Part shown: positions 13,577-20,572 of the stretch, piece after piece
How positions within the stretch are numbered: the stretch's first letter is position 1
Layout of the letters: every line of letters begins with the position of its first letter
DNA from: T1Sed10-7 sp047921175
GTDB lineage: Bacteria; Actinomycetota; Nitriliruptoria; Nitriliruptorales; Nitriliruptoraceae
DNA length: 20,668 bases
Assembly: GCA_047921175.1 (NCBI GenBank)
Contig: JBLRWQ010000052.1
Coordinates: forward strand, 1 to 20,668
Direction: 5' to 3'
Translations under genes and position numbers: made by a program
Notes under the pieces: generated by a model
The model's input: only the letters and a program-made list of their open reading frames with translations
Databases searched by the model: none
Told to the model about the DNA's origin: nothing

Positions 13577-14275
13577 TCAGCCGATCTTGTAGACGGTGGT
13601 GTTCCCGGCGAACTGATCGTGCCAACCGCGCCGGGTTGCCGCGTCGTTGTTGATCCCCACCGCGATGTAGATGTTGGCACCGAGCAGGCCGAGCGTGCTC
13701 AGCAACCACCCGATGAACGGGATCACGTTGAGCAGGTACAGCAGGTTGTAGGCGTTGCGCTTCACGGCCTCTTCCATGGTGGGCTTACCGCCGCTCGGTC
13801 CGCGCACCTCGAGCTTCAGGAGCATCTTGCCAACCGTCTGCCCGCGCGACGACTCCAGGAACGCGAAGTACCCCACCACGATGCCGGTCACGACGACGGC
13901 ACCGAGCACGTTGACGAGGAAGCTCCCCAACCCGCGGCCGGTGCTCACGCTACTCAGGATCACGCCCAGGAAGACCGCGAACCAGACGATACCGAGCACG
14001 ATGCCGAGGAGGACCCAGTCGATCAGCTTCGCGAGGAAGCGGGTCATCAGGTCCGCTGGTTGTCCGATACCGCCGCTCGGCGGGAACCCGCCGGGCGGCG
14101 GACCGGCAGGGCCACCCGGGGGTGGCCCACCGGGGGGAGGGCCACCTGCGGGCGGACCACCGGGGGGCGGACCACCGGGGGGAGGGCCACCTGCGGGCGG
14201 ACCACCGGGGGGCGGACCGGACGGTGGCGGGCCACCGGGACCACCGGGAGGCGGTGGGTTGGGTGTGCTGCTCAC
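13577..14275 (-). CDS. RDD-family membrane protein with Pro/Gly-rich N-terminus
   Basis: A 232-residue protein. Residues 5-70 are almost entirely Pro and Gly in a PPPGGPPAGG-type repeat, a likely disordered cytosolic segment. The RDD domain follows, with Arg79 and Asp86 in MTRFLAKLIDW, membrane segments at about 85-108, 119-140 and 180-206, RGQTVGKMLLKLEVR between them, and HDQFAGNTTVYK at the end (the third charged signature). GTG 14275 is chosen because AGGGGG lies six bases upstream; the ATG at 14293 is an alternative adding six residues. RDD proteins are of largely unknown function, some linked to ion transport. The gene is divergent from leuB. Confidence 0.9.
   Translation of the reverse strand: MSSTPNPPPPGGPGGPPPSGPPPGGPPAGGPPPGGPPPGGPPAGGPPPGGPPPGGPAGPPPGGFPPSGGIGQPADLMTRFLAKLIDWVLLGIVLGIVWFAVFLGVILSSVSTGRGLGSFLVNVLGAVVVTGIVVGYFAFLESSRGQTVGKMLLKLEVRGPSGGKPTMEEAVKRNAYNLLYLLNVIPFIGWLLSTLGLLGANIYIAVGINNDAATRRGWHDQFAGNTTVYKIG
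14127..14216. repeat. 45-bp tandem duplication inside the RDD gene
   Basis: Two copies of a 45-base unit (14127-14171 and 14172-14216) encode 15 residues each of the Pro/Gly tract. The unit contains smaller near-repeats of ACCGGGGGG, so the whole tract probably grew by slippage in frame. Confidence 0.8.
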
Positions 14276-14444
14276 GGACGTCCCCCTCTGCATGGGTCGT
14301 CAACTGGGGTCGGCTCGACGCTAGCACCGCTGGGAAAGCTGGCGGGGGTGATGGCCACGCAAGGTGACACGACGGGTCGTCGGCGCGAGCGTGTCCACGT
14401 CTACCCTGCCCCGGATCGCCCACCCCGGCCGGAGAGGAACGCCC

Positions 14445-15509
14445 GTGTCCACCCACCGCATCGCACTCCTCGGCGGCGACGGCATCGGCCCCGAGGTGGT
14501 GGCCGAGGGGCTCAAGGTCCTCGACGTGCTGGAGCGGCTCGAGGGCTTCACCACCGAGCGGGTCGCCTACGACCTCGGTGGCCGGCGCTACCTCGCCACC
14601 GGCGAGGTGCTCTCCGATGCCACCATCGAGGAGCTGCGCGGCGTCGACGCGATCTACCTCGGTGCGGTCGGCACGCCTGAGGTGCCCCCCGGGGTGATCG
14701 AGGTCGGGCTGCTGCTGAAGCTCCGGTTCGCCTTCGACCAGTACATCAACCTGCGGCCGGTCAAGCTCTACCCGGGGGTGCTCTCGCCCGTGGCGGGTCT
14801 GACCCCGGCCCAGTGCGACCTGCTGGTGATCCGCGAGAACACCGAGTCGGTCTACGCGGGTGCCGGTGGGGTGCTCTACCGCGGGACGCCCAACGAGGTG
14901 GCGACCCAGGAGAGCCTCAACACGCGGCACGGGGTCGAGCGGGCGGTCCGCTTCGCCTTCGAGCAGGCGCGTCGTCGTCGCGGGCACGTGACCCTGGTGC
15001 ACAAGACCAACGTGCTGGTGCACGCCGGGAGCCTGTGGATGCGGACCTTCGAGGAGGTCGGCGAGGCGGAGTTCCCGGAGGTCGAGCGGGCGTACAGCCA
15101 CGTCGACGCCGCCTGCCTGTACCTCGTGCAGGATCCCGCCCGGTTCGACGTGGTGGTGACCGAGAACCTGTTCGGGGACATCATCACCGACCTCGGTGCC
15201 GCGGTGCAGGGCGGGATCGGGCTGGCCGCCTCGGGCAACCTCGACCCGACGCGTCGCGCCCCGTCGATGTTCGAGCCCGTGCACGGCTCCGCCCCCGACA
15301 TCGCCGGCACCGGCCGGGCCGACCCGGTCGCGGCCGTGATGAGCCTCGGGCAGCTGCTGGACTTCCTCGGTGAGGAGGCCGCGGCACGTCGCATCGACCG
15401 CGCCGTCGGGCGGTTGCTCGAGGAACGGGCCGGCCAGGTACCCGACGGGGTGCGATACTCGACCGCGGACGTCGGTGACCGCCTGGTGGCGCTCGTCGCC
15501 GAGGACTGA
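14445..15509 (+). CDS. leuB: 3-isopropylmalate dehydrogenase
   Basis: NAD-dependent oxidative decarboxylase of 3-isopropylmalate; it also serves the citramalate route to 2-ketobutyrate. The 354-residue product opens with HRIALLGGDGIGPEVVAEGL. Catalytic and binding residues visible: the Arg pair region in LKLRFAFDQYINLRP, Arg130 in VIRENTESVY, Lys187 in HKTNVL, and metal-binding Asp245/Asp249 in FGDIITDLGAA. GSAPDIAGTG is the cofactor-binding region. GTG 14445 follows GGAGAGGA at good spacing; the frame upstream looks non-coding. It lies 5.9 kb from leuCD and leads a run with ilvE; no leucine-rich leader is visible directly upstream. Confidence 0.97.
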   Translation: MSTHRIALLGGDGIGPEVVAEGLKVLDVLERLEGFTTERVAYDLGGRRYLATGEVLSDATIEELRGVDAIYLGAVGTPEVPPGVIEVGLLLKLRFAFDQYINLRPVKLYPGVLSPVAGLTPAQCDLLVIRENTESVYAGAGGVLYRGTPNEVATQESLNTRHGVERAVRFAFEQARRRRGHVTLVHKTNVLVHAGSLWMRTFEEVGEAEFPEVERAYSHVDAACLYLVQDPARFDVVVTENLFGDIITDLGAAVQGGIGLAASGNLDPTRRAPSMFEPVHGSAPDIAGTGRADPVAAVMSLGQLLDFLGEEAAARRIDRAVGRLLEERAGQVPDGVRYSTADVGDRLVALVAED

Positions 15510-15531
15510 CCGGACGCGGGCGCGGCTCGCC

Positions 15532-15551
15532 GGCCCAGGGCGCGAGGGCCG
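15532..15551 (+). terminator. Small hairpin between leuB and ilvE
   Basis: CGGCCC (15532-15537) and GGGCCG (15546-15551) pair around an 8-base loop, 22 bases after the leuB stop and 43 before ilvE. It may be a partial terminator or an RNA processing site; the two genes may still share a transcript. Confidence 0.3.
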
Positions 15552-15594
15552 ACGTCGCGGGTGCCGAGGTCGCGAGTGACACGGAGGGAGAACG

Positions 15595-16524
15595 ATGCCG
15601 TTCCCGAAGGCCGAGTGGATCTGGATGGACGGCGAGGTCGTCGCCTGGGACGACGCCACCGTCCACGTGCTCACGCCGACGCTGCACTACGGCTACGGGG
15701 TGTTCGAGGGCATCCGGGCGTACCCGACCGAGGACGGGCCGGCGGTCTTCCAGCTCACCGCGCACCTCGAGCGCCTGCTGCGCTCCGCGCGGCTCTACCC
15801 GCCGCTGGACGAGGTGCCCTTCGACGTCGCGCAGCTCGAGCGCGCGGTGCTGGACCTGATCCGGCGCAACGGCCATGACGCCGGCTGCTACATCCGCCCG
15901 ACCATCTACCTCGGGTACGGCGAGATCGGCCTCAACCCCCTACCGAGCACGCCACGGCTGGCGATCGCCACCTGGGAGTGGGGCAGCTACCTCGGGGAGG
16001 ACTCCCTCGTCCACGGCGTCCGGGTGATGGTCTCGTCCTTCCGGCGCATCGGCAAGAACACGATCCCGCCGGCCGGCAAGGCGAACGGGCAGTACCTCAA
16101 CTCCTCGCTGGCCAAGGTCGAGGCGCTCAGGGCCGGCTACGACGAGGCCATCATGCTGTCCGAGGACGGCTACGTCGCCGAGGGCACGGGCGAGAACCTC
16201 TTCGTCGTGCGCGACGGCCGGATCCTCACCCCGCCGCTCCACGACGGGCCCCTGGCCGGGATCACCCGGGCGAGCGTGGTGGCGATCGCCCGGGACCTCG
16301 GCATCGAGGTGGTGGAGACCTCGCTGGTGCGTACCGACCTCTACCTCGCCGACGAGGCGTTCCTGACCGGTACCGCGGCGGAGCTCACCCCCGTGCGCGA
16401 GATCGCCGGCTACCAGCTCGGCCCGCGCGGGCCGGTCACCGAGGCGGTCCAGACCGCCTTCCTCGACACCGTCCACGGCCGCCTCGACCGCTACCGCGGC
16501 TGGCTGACCTACGTCGACGCATGA
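15595..16524 (+). CDS. ilvE: Branched-chain amino acid aminotransferase
   Basis: A fold-type IV PLP aminotransferase that carries out the last step of Leu, Ile and Val synthesis. The 309-residue product has TLHYGYGVFEGIRAY near residues 27-41, the catalytic Lys162 in PAGKANGQYLNSS, and the PLP-binding EGTGENLFVV. FLTGTAAELTPVREI is typical of IlvE. ATG 15595 has AGGGAG upstream at good spacing. Its stop overlaps the start of the next gene as ATGA (16521-16524), so the esterase is probably translated by coupling. Together with leuB it makes a compact branched-chain unit. Confidence 0.97.
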   Translation: MPFPKAEWIWMDGEVVAWDDATVHVLTPTLHYGYGVFEGIRAYPTEDGPAVFQLTAHLERLLRSARLYPPLDEVPFDVAQLERAVLDLIRRNGHDAGCYIRPTIYLGYGEIGLNPLPSTPRLAIATWEWGSYLGEDSLVHGVRVMVSSFRRIGKNTIPPAGKANGQYLNSSLAKVEALRAGYDEAIMLSEDGYVAEGTGENLFVVRDGRILTPPLHDGPLAGITRASVVAIARDLGIEVVETSLVRTDLYLADEAFLTGTAAELTPVREIAGYQLGPRGPVTEAVQTAFLDTVHGRLDRYRGWLTYVDA

Positions 16525-17531
16525 CCATCACCCGGCCGGGGCCCTCCCTGCGTGCCCGCGCGGTGCGTCGCGCCTTCGTGGTCGCCCTGGGGGCGATGCG
16601 TGAGCTCGGTGCCGGGGGGATGCCGGGCCCGGACGCACCCCGCGCGGACCTCGTGGCCTACGCGCTCGGGATGCGCGAGGCGATGGAGTCCGTCCTCGGC
16701 CGGCTCCCGGTCGGGCGGGACATCGAGGTCATGCCCCTGACCGGTGCCCCCGTCCCCGGGCTCGTGGTCGCCCCTGCCGGGCTGCGACCGGCGGGCACCG
16801 AGGCGTCGGATCCCCGCGACTGGCTGGGCCGGTTGGACCGTGTCGTCGTCCACCTGCACGGCGGCGCCTACGTGCTGGGCTCCCCGCGGACCCATCGCGG
16901 GCTGGCCGCGTCCCTGGCCCGCAGCGCCCGAGCCGCCGTGGTCCTGCCCGACTACCGGCTCGCGCCCGAGGCGCCGTTCCCGGCCGCCCTCGACGACGCC
17001 GAGGCGACCTGGCGCTGGCTGACCGACGTCGCCGGCGTCGAGCCGTGGCACGTCGCGGTCAGCGGGGACTCCGCCGGCGGTGGGCTGGCCGCCGCGCTGC
17101 TCGTCCGCCTGCTCGCGGAGGGCGTGCCGCATCCGGCCTGCTACCTGGGTTGGTCGCCGTGGCTGGACCTCGCCGGGACCGGTGCGTCGGTCCAGGAGCT
17201 CGCCGATGCCGACCCGTGGCTGCCGGCCCCGATGCTGCGGCCCGCGGCGCTCGCCTACGCCGGGGAGACCCCGCTCACCGACCCGGAGGTCTCGCCCCTG
17301 TACGCCGAGCTGGCCGGCTTCCCACCGACGCTGGTGCAGGTGGGTGGGGACGAGATCCTGCTCGACGACGCGCGCCGGTTCGTGGCCGCGGCGCGCGCGG
17401 CCGGTGCGGACGCCTCCGTCGGGGTCTTCCCGGGCCTGTGGCACGTCTTCCCCGCCTTCCCGGGCCTGCCCGAGTCCCGTGATGCGATCGCCGAGGCCGG
17501 CGCCTTCATCCGCCGCCACATCGACCCGTGA
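16521..17531 (+). CDS. Alpha/beta hydrolase, hormone-sensitive-lipase family
   Basis: A 336-residue esterase-like protein. The oxyanion motif HGGAY is at residues 113-117, the nucleophile Ser184 in GDSAGGG, the acid Asp277 in GGDEILLDD and the catalytic His308 in GLWHVFPAF. DYRLAPEAPFPAAL is a hallmark of the HSL family. No signal peptide is visible, so a cytosolic role is likely. The gene starts within the ilvE stop (ATGA) and its own stop overlaps the next start (GTGA), an unusually tight chain from ilvE through to the first Eis-like gene. Physiological substrate is unknown; short acyl or aryl esters are typical. Confidence 0.92.
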   Translation: MTITRPGPSLRARAVRRAFVVALGAMRELGAGGMPGPDAPRADLVAYALGMREAMESVLGRLPVGRDIEVMPLTGAPVPGLVVAPAGLRPAGTEASDPRDWLGRLDRVVVHLHGGAYVLGSPRTHRGLAASLARSARAAVVLPDYRLAPEAPFPAALDDAEATWRWLTDVAGVEPWHVAVSGDSAGGGLAAALLVRLLAEGVPHPACYLGWSPWLDLAGTGASVQELADADPWLPAPMLRPAALAYAGETPLTDPEVSPLYAELAGFPPTLVQVGGDEILLDDARRFVAAARAAGADASVGVFPGLWHVFPAFPGLPESRDAIAEAGAFIRRHIDP

Positions 17532-18751
17532 GCGCCGCAGGAGCGGGCCCGGAGCTCCGCCGCCTCGAGCCGGACGAGGCGCCCAGCTTCGTGCGGGCCT
17601 TCCGTGCGGCCTTCGGCGGCGTCCCGGAGGAGGTCGACCTGGCCTCGGCGGCCTCCAGCATCGAGGTGCCGCGCAGCCACGTCGCCGCGCACGGCGGCCA
17701 GGTGGTGGCGACCGCGTCCGCGTTCTCGCTCGCGCTCGCACTACCGGGTGGCGCCGAGGTCGGCTGCGCCGGGGTCAGCCTGGTGTCGGTGCGTGGCGAC
17801 CACCGTCGCCGGGGGCTGCTGCGCGCGCTGCTCGACCGCATCCTGGACGATGCCCGCGATCGCGGTGAGGTGCTGGCGGCCCTGTGGGCCTCCGAGACCC
17901 CGATCTACGACCGGTTCGGGTTCGCGCCGGCGGTCCCGACCGTGGAGGTCCGGCTCGACCGCGACCACGCGGCGCTGCGCCGCGAGGGCCCCTGGCGGGA
18001 GATCCGGTTGGTCGACCGCGGCGAGGCGCGTGCCGCCTTCCCGGCGATCCGGAGCCGGGCCCGGGAGACGCGACCCGGGATGCTCAGCCGGCCCGATGGC
18101 TCGTGGGACCGGCTGCTGCGGGATGAGCCGCAGCCGCCGTCTGGGCAGGGGCCGTGGCAGCACGCCCTGCTGCCGGGCCGCGGCTATGCCGTCTACCGAC
18201 TGGAGCCGGACTGGACCGCCGGCGCGCCGACCGGCACGGTCCGCGTCCAGGAGCTGCACGCCGTCGACCCGGAGGCGACCGCGGCGCTGTGGCGCTTCGT
18301 CACCGATGTGGACCTCGCCAGCACGACCGTGGCCGGGCGGCGCGCGATCGACGATCCCGTCCTCGCGCTGGTGGTGGACGAAGGGCGGGCGAGGGTCGTG
18401 CGGGACTGGCCGCTGCAGCTCCGGGTGCTGGACCTGCCTGCGGTCCTGAACTCCCGGACCGCGGCCTGGGACGGCCGGCTCGTGCTCGAGGTGGCCGACC
18501 CGCTCGTGACGGCGAACGACGGTCGCTGGGCCGTGGTCGCAGCGGATGGTCGCATCACCTGCGAGCCCACGAGCGTGTCGGCGGACCTCTCCCTCGACAT
18601 CCGCGCCGTCGCCGCCGTGCTGCTCGGCGGGCAGCGAACGACCCAGCTCACCGCCGCCGGGCTCGTGGACGAGCAGCACGCCGGGAGCGCGGCGCGGCTC
18701 GATCGGCTGCTGCACGTGGACGTGGCACCCTGGCACGACTACATGTTCTGA
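17528..18751 (+). CDS. Eis-family GNAT acetyltransferase, copy 1
   Basis: A 407-residue member of the Eis family, in which an N-terminal GNAT domain, a second GNAT-like domain and a C-terminal sterol-carrier-like domain form the subunit. The acetyl-CoA motif is VSVRGDHRRRGLLRALL (about residues 86-102). Tyr127 in IYDRFGF matches the general acid Tyr126 of mycobacterial Eis, and the chain ends in Phe407, whose carboxylate is the catalytic base in Eis. Eis enzymes acetylate amines on aminoglycosides and proteins; the native substrate here is unknown. GTG 17528 lies inside the esterase stop (GTGA). A second Eis-like gene follows after 45 bases. Confidence 0.92.
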   Translation: MSAAGAGPELRRLEPDEAPSFVRAFRAAFGGVPEEVDLASAASSIEVPRSHVAAHGGQVVATASAFSLALALPGGAEVGCAGVSLVSVRGDHRRRGLLRALLDRILDDARDRGEVLAALWASETPIYDRFGFAPAVPTVEVRLDRDHAALRREGPWREIRLVDRGEARAAFPAIRSRARETRPGMLSRPDGSWDRLLRDEPQPPSGQGPWQHALLPGRGYAVYRLEPDWTAGAPTGTVRVQELHAVDPEATAALWRFVTDVDLASTTVAGRRAIDDPVLALVVDEGRARVVRDWPLQLRVLDLPAVLNSRTAAWDGRLVLEVADPLVTANDGRWAVVAADGRITCEPTSVSADLSLDIRAVAAVLLGGQRTTQLTAAGLVDEQHAGSAARLDRLLHVDVAPWHDYMF

Positions 18752-18774
18752 GCCGTCGCGCGGTCCGCGGCGGC
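18752..18774 (+). terminator. Hairpin immediately after the first Eis-like gene
   Basis: GCCGTCGCG (18752-18760) pairs over nine positions, with one T-G wobble, with CGCGGCGGC (18766-18774) around a 5-base loop. It starts directly at the stop codon. No U-tract. It could attenuate transcription into the second copy or stabilise the upstream mRNA. Confidence 0.45.
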
Positions 18775-18796
18775 GCACGTGGCTGTGGAGGCCGCT

Positions 18797-20017
18797 ATGT
18801 CCACCGACACGCTCCACCCGACGCGGGTGGCCGACGACGACATCGTCGAGTTCGCCCGTGCCGTCAACCGTCACTTCTTCGAGGGTGAGGAGGACGACGA
18901 CGTCCGGCCGTGGATCGAGGCCTTCGAGACCGGCTACCGCGCCTGGTGGACCCGGACCCCGGACCTGGTGGCCGGCAACCTCGGGGTCATCGAGACCGAG
19001 GTCTCCCTGCCTGGTGGCGCGCACGTGCCCGTCGCGGCCATCACCGCGGTCGGGGTCGCGCAGACGATGCGACGTCGTGGGGTGATGCGGGAGCTGATGC
19101 TGGCCGCGCTCGCGGAGGCGGTCGAGCGCGGGGAGCCGGTCGCTGGCCTGTTCGCCTCGGAGGCGGCGATCTACGGACGGTTCGGGTTCGGTGTCGCCTC
19201 GCCGCACGTCGGCTACCGCATCGACAAGAGCCGGGCCCACTTCCGCGACCCCGTCGACGTCCGGCTCGTCCAGGCCACGACGCCTGCCGCTGCCCGCGAG
19301 GCGTGGCCGGAGCTGCACGCGACGATGCGCGCGACGCGAGGGGCGAGCGTCGCGAAGCTCGCCGGGTTGTGGGACCTGTCCCTGCTGCGCGACATCCCGG
19401 GCTGGCGGGGCGGCGCCTCCGCGCGCCGGCTGGTCGAGGTCCCCGGACGTGGCTACGCCAGCTACCGGGTCAAGGAGTCCTTCGACGGGCTGCTGCCCAA
19501 CGGTTCCGTCCGGCTGCTCGAGCTGGTCGCCACCGACCCCGAGGCCGAGACCGCGCTGTGGCAGCACGTCCTCGACGTGGACCTGACGACCAGCGTGGAC
19601 GTCTCCTTCCGGCCCGTCGACGACACGCTGCCGTACCTGCTCACGGATCCGCACGCGCTGCGTACCTCGGAGAGCCCGCCGCTGTACCTGCGCATCCTCG
19701 ACGTCCCGCGGGTGCTGACCGGCCGGACCTACGCCGCGTCCGGCACCTCGGTGCTGGAGCTGGTGGACCCACTGGGCTACGCCCAGGGCCGGTGGCGACT
19801 GGAGGTCGCCCCGGACGGTGCCAGCTGTGCGCCGACCGACGTCGAGCCGGACCTGGTCATCCCCGTCGAGTCCCTGCCCGGCATCGTGCACGGTGGGGTC
19901 CGCGCCACGACGTTCCTGGCCGCGCGACGCCTCGAGGAACGCCGTGATGGTGCCGCGGCGGCACTGGACCGACTGCTGGCGGTCGACCGGGCACCGTGGA
20001 CCACCTCGGAGTTCTGA
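18797..20017 (+). CDS. Eis-family GNAT acetyltransferase, copy 2
   Basis: A 406-residue paralogue of the preceding gene. It has the acetyl-CoA motif AVGVAQTMRRRGVMREL (about residues 84-100), Tyr126 in IYGRFGF and a C-terminal Phe406, the Eis catalytic arrangement. ATG 18797 is chosen because GGAGG lies 5 bases upstream; the GTG at 18779 lacks a binding site. Copy 2 differs clearly from copy 1 in the N-terminal 60 residues, which are acidic (EGEEDDD) and Trp-rich, so the copies are old and probably differ in substrate. It closes the leuB-to-Eis run and is followed by a strong inverted repeat. Confidence 0.92.
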   Translation: MSTDTLHPTRVADDDIVEFARAVNRHFFEGEEDDDVRPWIEAFETGYRAWWTRTPDLVAGNLGVIETEVSLPGGAHVPVAAITAVGVAQTMRRRGVMRELMLAALAEAVERGEPVAGLFASEAAIYGRFGFGVASPHVGYRIDKSRAHFRDPVDVRLVQATTPAAAREAWPELHATMRATRGASVAKLAGLWDLSLLRDIPGWRGGASARRLVEVPGRGYASYRVKESFDGLLPNGSVRLLELVATDPEAETALWQHVLDVDLTTSVDVSFRPVDDTLPYLLTDPHALRTSESPPLYLRILDVPRVLTGRTYAASGTSVLELVDPLGYAQGRWRLEVAPDGASCAPTDVEPDLVIPVESLPGIVHGGVRATTFLAARRLEERRDGAAAALDRLLAVDRAPWTTSEF

Positions 20018-20025
20018 CCGGCCGT

Positions 20026-20058
20026 CCGGGCGGTCGGACGGCAGCGGCGACCGCCCGG
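20026..20058 (+). terminator. Strong GC-rich terminator after the second Eis-like gene
   Basis: CCGGGCGGTCG (20026-20036) and CGACCGCCCGG (20048-20058) form a perfect 11-bp stem around an 11-base loop, starting 8 bases after the stop. No T-run follows. It is the strongest terminator candidate in the window and separates the Eis run from dodecin. Confidence 0.7.
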
Positions 20059-20102
20059 CACTACCGTCGTGTCCCCCGCCCGAGGTGACGAGGAGACGAG
20101 CG

Positions 20103-20312
20103 GTGTCCAACGTCTACAAGAAGATCGAGCTGGTCGGCTCCAGCCGCGACGGCGTCGACGATGCGATCCGCCGCGCGGTCCTGAAGGCCGGCGAGAGCGT
20201 CCGCAACCTGGATTGGTTCGAGGTCAAGGAGATCCGCGGCTGGATCCAGGACGGCGAGCCGCAGCACACCCAGGTCACGATCCAGGTCGGGTTCCGGCTC
20301 GAGGACGAGTGA
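20103..20312 (+). CDS. Dodecin family flavin-binding protein
   Basis: A 69-residue protein, normal for dodecins, which assemble into hollow dodecamers that store or buffer flavins. VYKKIELVGSS at the N-terminus, the helix DGVDDAIRRAVLKAGESV, and LDWFEVKEIRGWI contain Trp38, the residue that stacks on the isoalloxazine ring. The final strand VTIQVGFRLEDE is also typical. GTG 20103 follows GAGGAGA. The gene has its own short upstream region after the Eis terminator, and the cimA leader promoter begins 20 bases after its stop. Confidence 0.96.
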   Translation: MSNVYKKIELVGSSRDGVDDAIRRAVLKAGESVRNLDWFEVKEIRGWIQDGEPQHTQVTIQVGFRLEDE

Positions 20313-20331
20313 CGAGCACGAGGCTCTGCCG

Positions 20332-20362
20332 TTCGACACGACCGCGGTCGAGGCGGTAGCGT
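20332..20362 (+). promoter_or_regulatory. Predicted promoter with palindrome before the isoleucine leader
   Basis: TTCGAC (20332-20337) and TAGCGT (20357-20362) are separated by 19 bases and resemble weak -35/-10 boxes. The spacer holds a perfect 12-bp palindrome, CGACCGCGGTCG (20339-20350), which could be an operator. The transcript would begin near 20369, shortly before the leader ribosome binding site (AGGAG, 20376-20380). Confidence 0.4.
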
Positions 20363-20387
20363 GCCCGACCGGCACAGGAGCTACCCG

Positions 20388-20468
20388 ATGACCGTCACCG
20401 GCGCCGCACGCGAGGTCGACCTCGCTGCGCGCCGTCGTGCCATCATCATCATCGGATCGCTCCCGTAG
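20388..20468 (+). CDS. Isoleucine leader peptide (26 aa) of the cimA attenuator
   Basis: ATG 20388 has AGGAG (20376-20380) seven bases upstream; TAG stop is 20466-20468. The 26-residue peptide ends ARRRAIIIIGSLP, with four consecutive ATC isoleucine codons at 20442-20453, four codons before the stop. Leader peptides of this shape, with a tandem run of the regulated amino acid, drive ribosome-mediated attenuation. The downstream gene, a citramalate synthase candidate, would commit pyruvate to isoleucine, so Ile is the logical effector. In another frame the same bases read CAT CAT CAT CAT (His), but that frame has no start codon or binding site. The hairpins described next complete the switch. 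Confidence 0.85.
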   Translation: MTVTGAAREVDLAARRRAIIIIGSLP

Positions 20469-20517
20469 CCGGTGCGCCGGGCTGCGGGAGCGGCCCGGCA
20501 GCCTGACGTGCCCGGCC
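20459..20517 (+). promoter_or_regulatory. Isoleucine attenuator: three mutually exclusive hairpins
   Basis: Hairpin 1:2 pairs GCTCCCG (20459-20465) with CGGGAGC (20485-20491), extended by AGCC/GGCT and GG/CC inside. Antiterminator 2:3 pairs GCCGGGC (20476-20482) with GCCCGGC (20493-20499). Hairpin 3:4 pairs 20492-20500 with 20509-20517 (eight pairs, one C-C mismatch) around an 8-base loop. A ribosome stalled on the Ile codons would cover the first arm and free the 2:3 pairing. A ribosome reaching the stop codon at 20466 would cover 20476-20482 and allow 3:4. No T-run follows hairpin 3:4, so termination may be U-tract independent or Rho-assisted. Confidence 0.75.
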
Positions 20518-20572
20518 CTCTCGCCTCCCGGCTCACCTCCCCACCCGTGATGCCGAGGAAGAGGACCGAACC

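Noticed and set aside
14294..14444. A leucine leader peptide upstream of leuB
   Set aside because: I read the frames before GTG 14445 and saw no start with a binding site leading into a Leu-, Ile- or Val-rich run.
17741..20110. 789-codon minus-strand open frame across both Eis-like genes
   Set aside because: Same GC-driven shadow effect; the plus strand carries two full Eis-type proteins with catalytic residues.
20441..20453. Four CAT codons read as a histidine leader
   Set aside because: That frame has no start codon or ribosome binding site; the frame with AGGAG and ATG 20388 reads isoleucine and matches the downstream gene.
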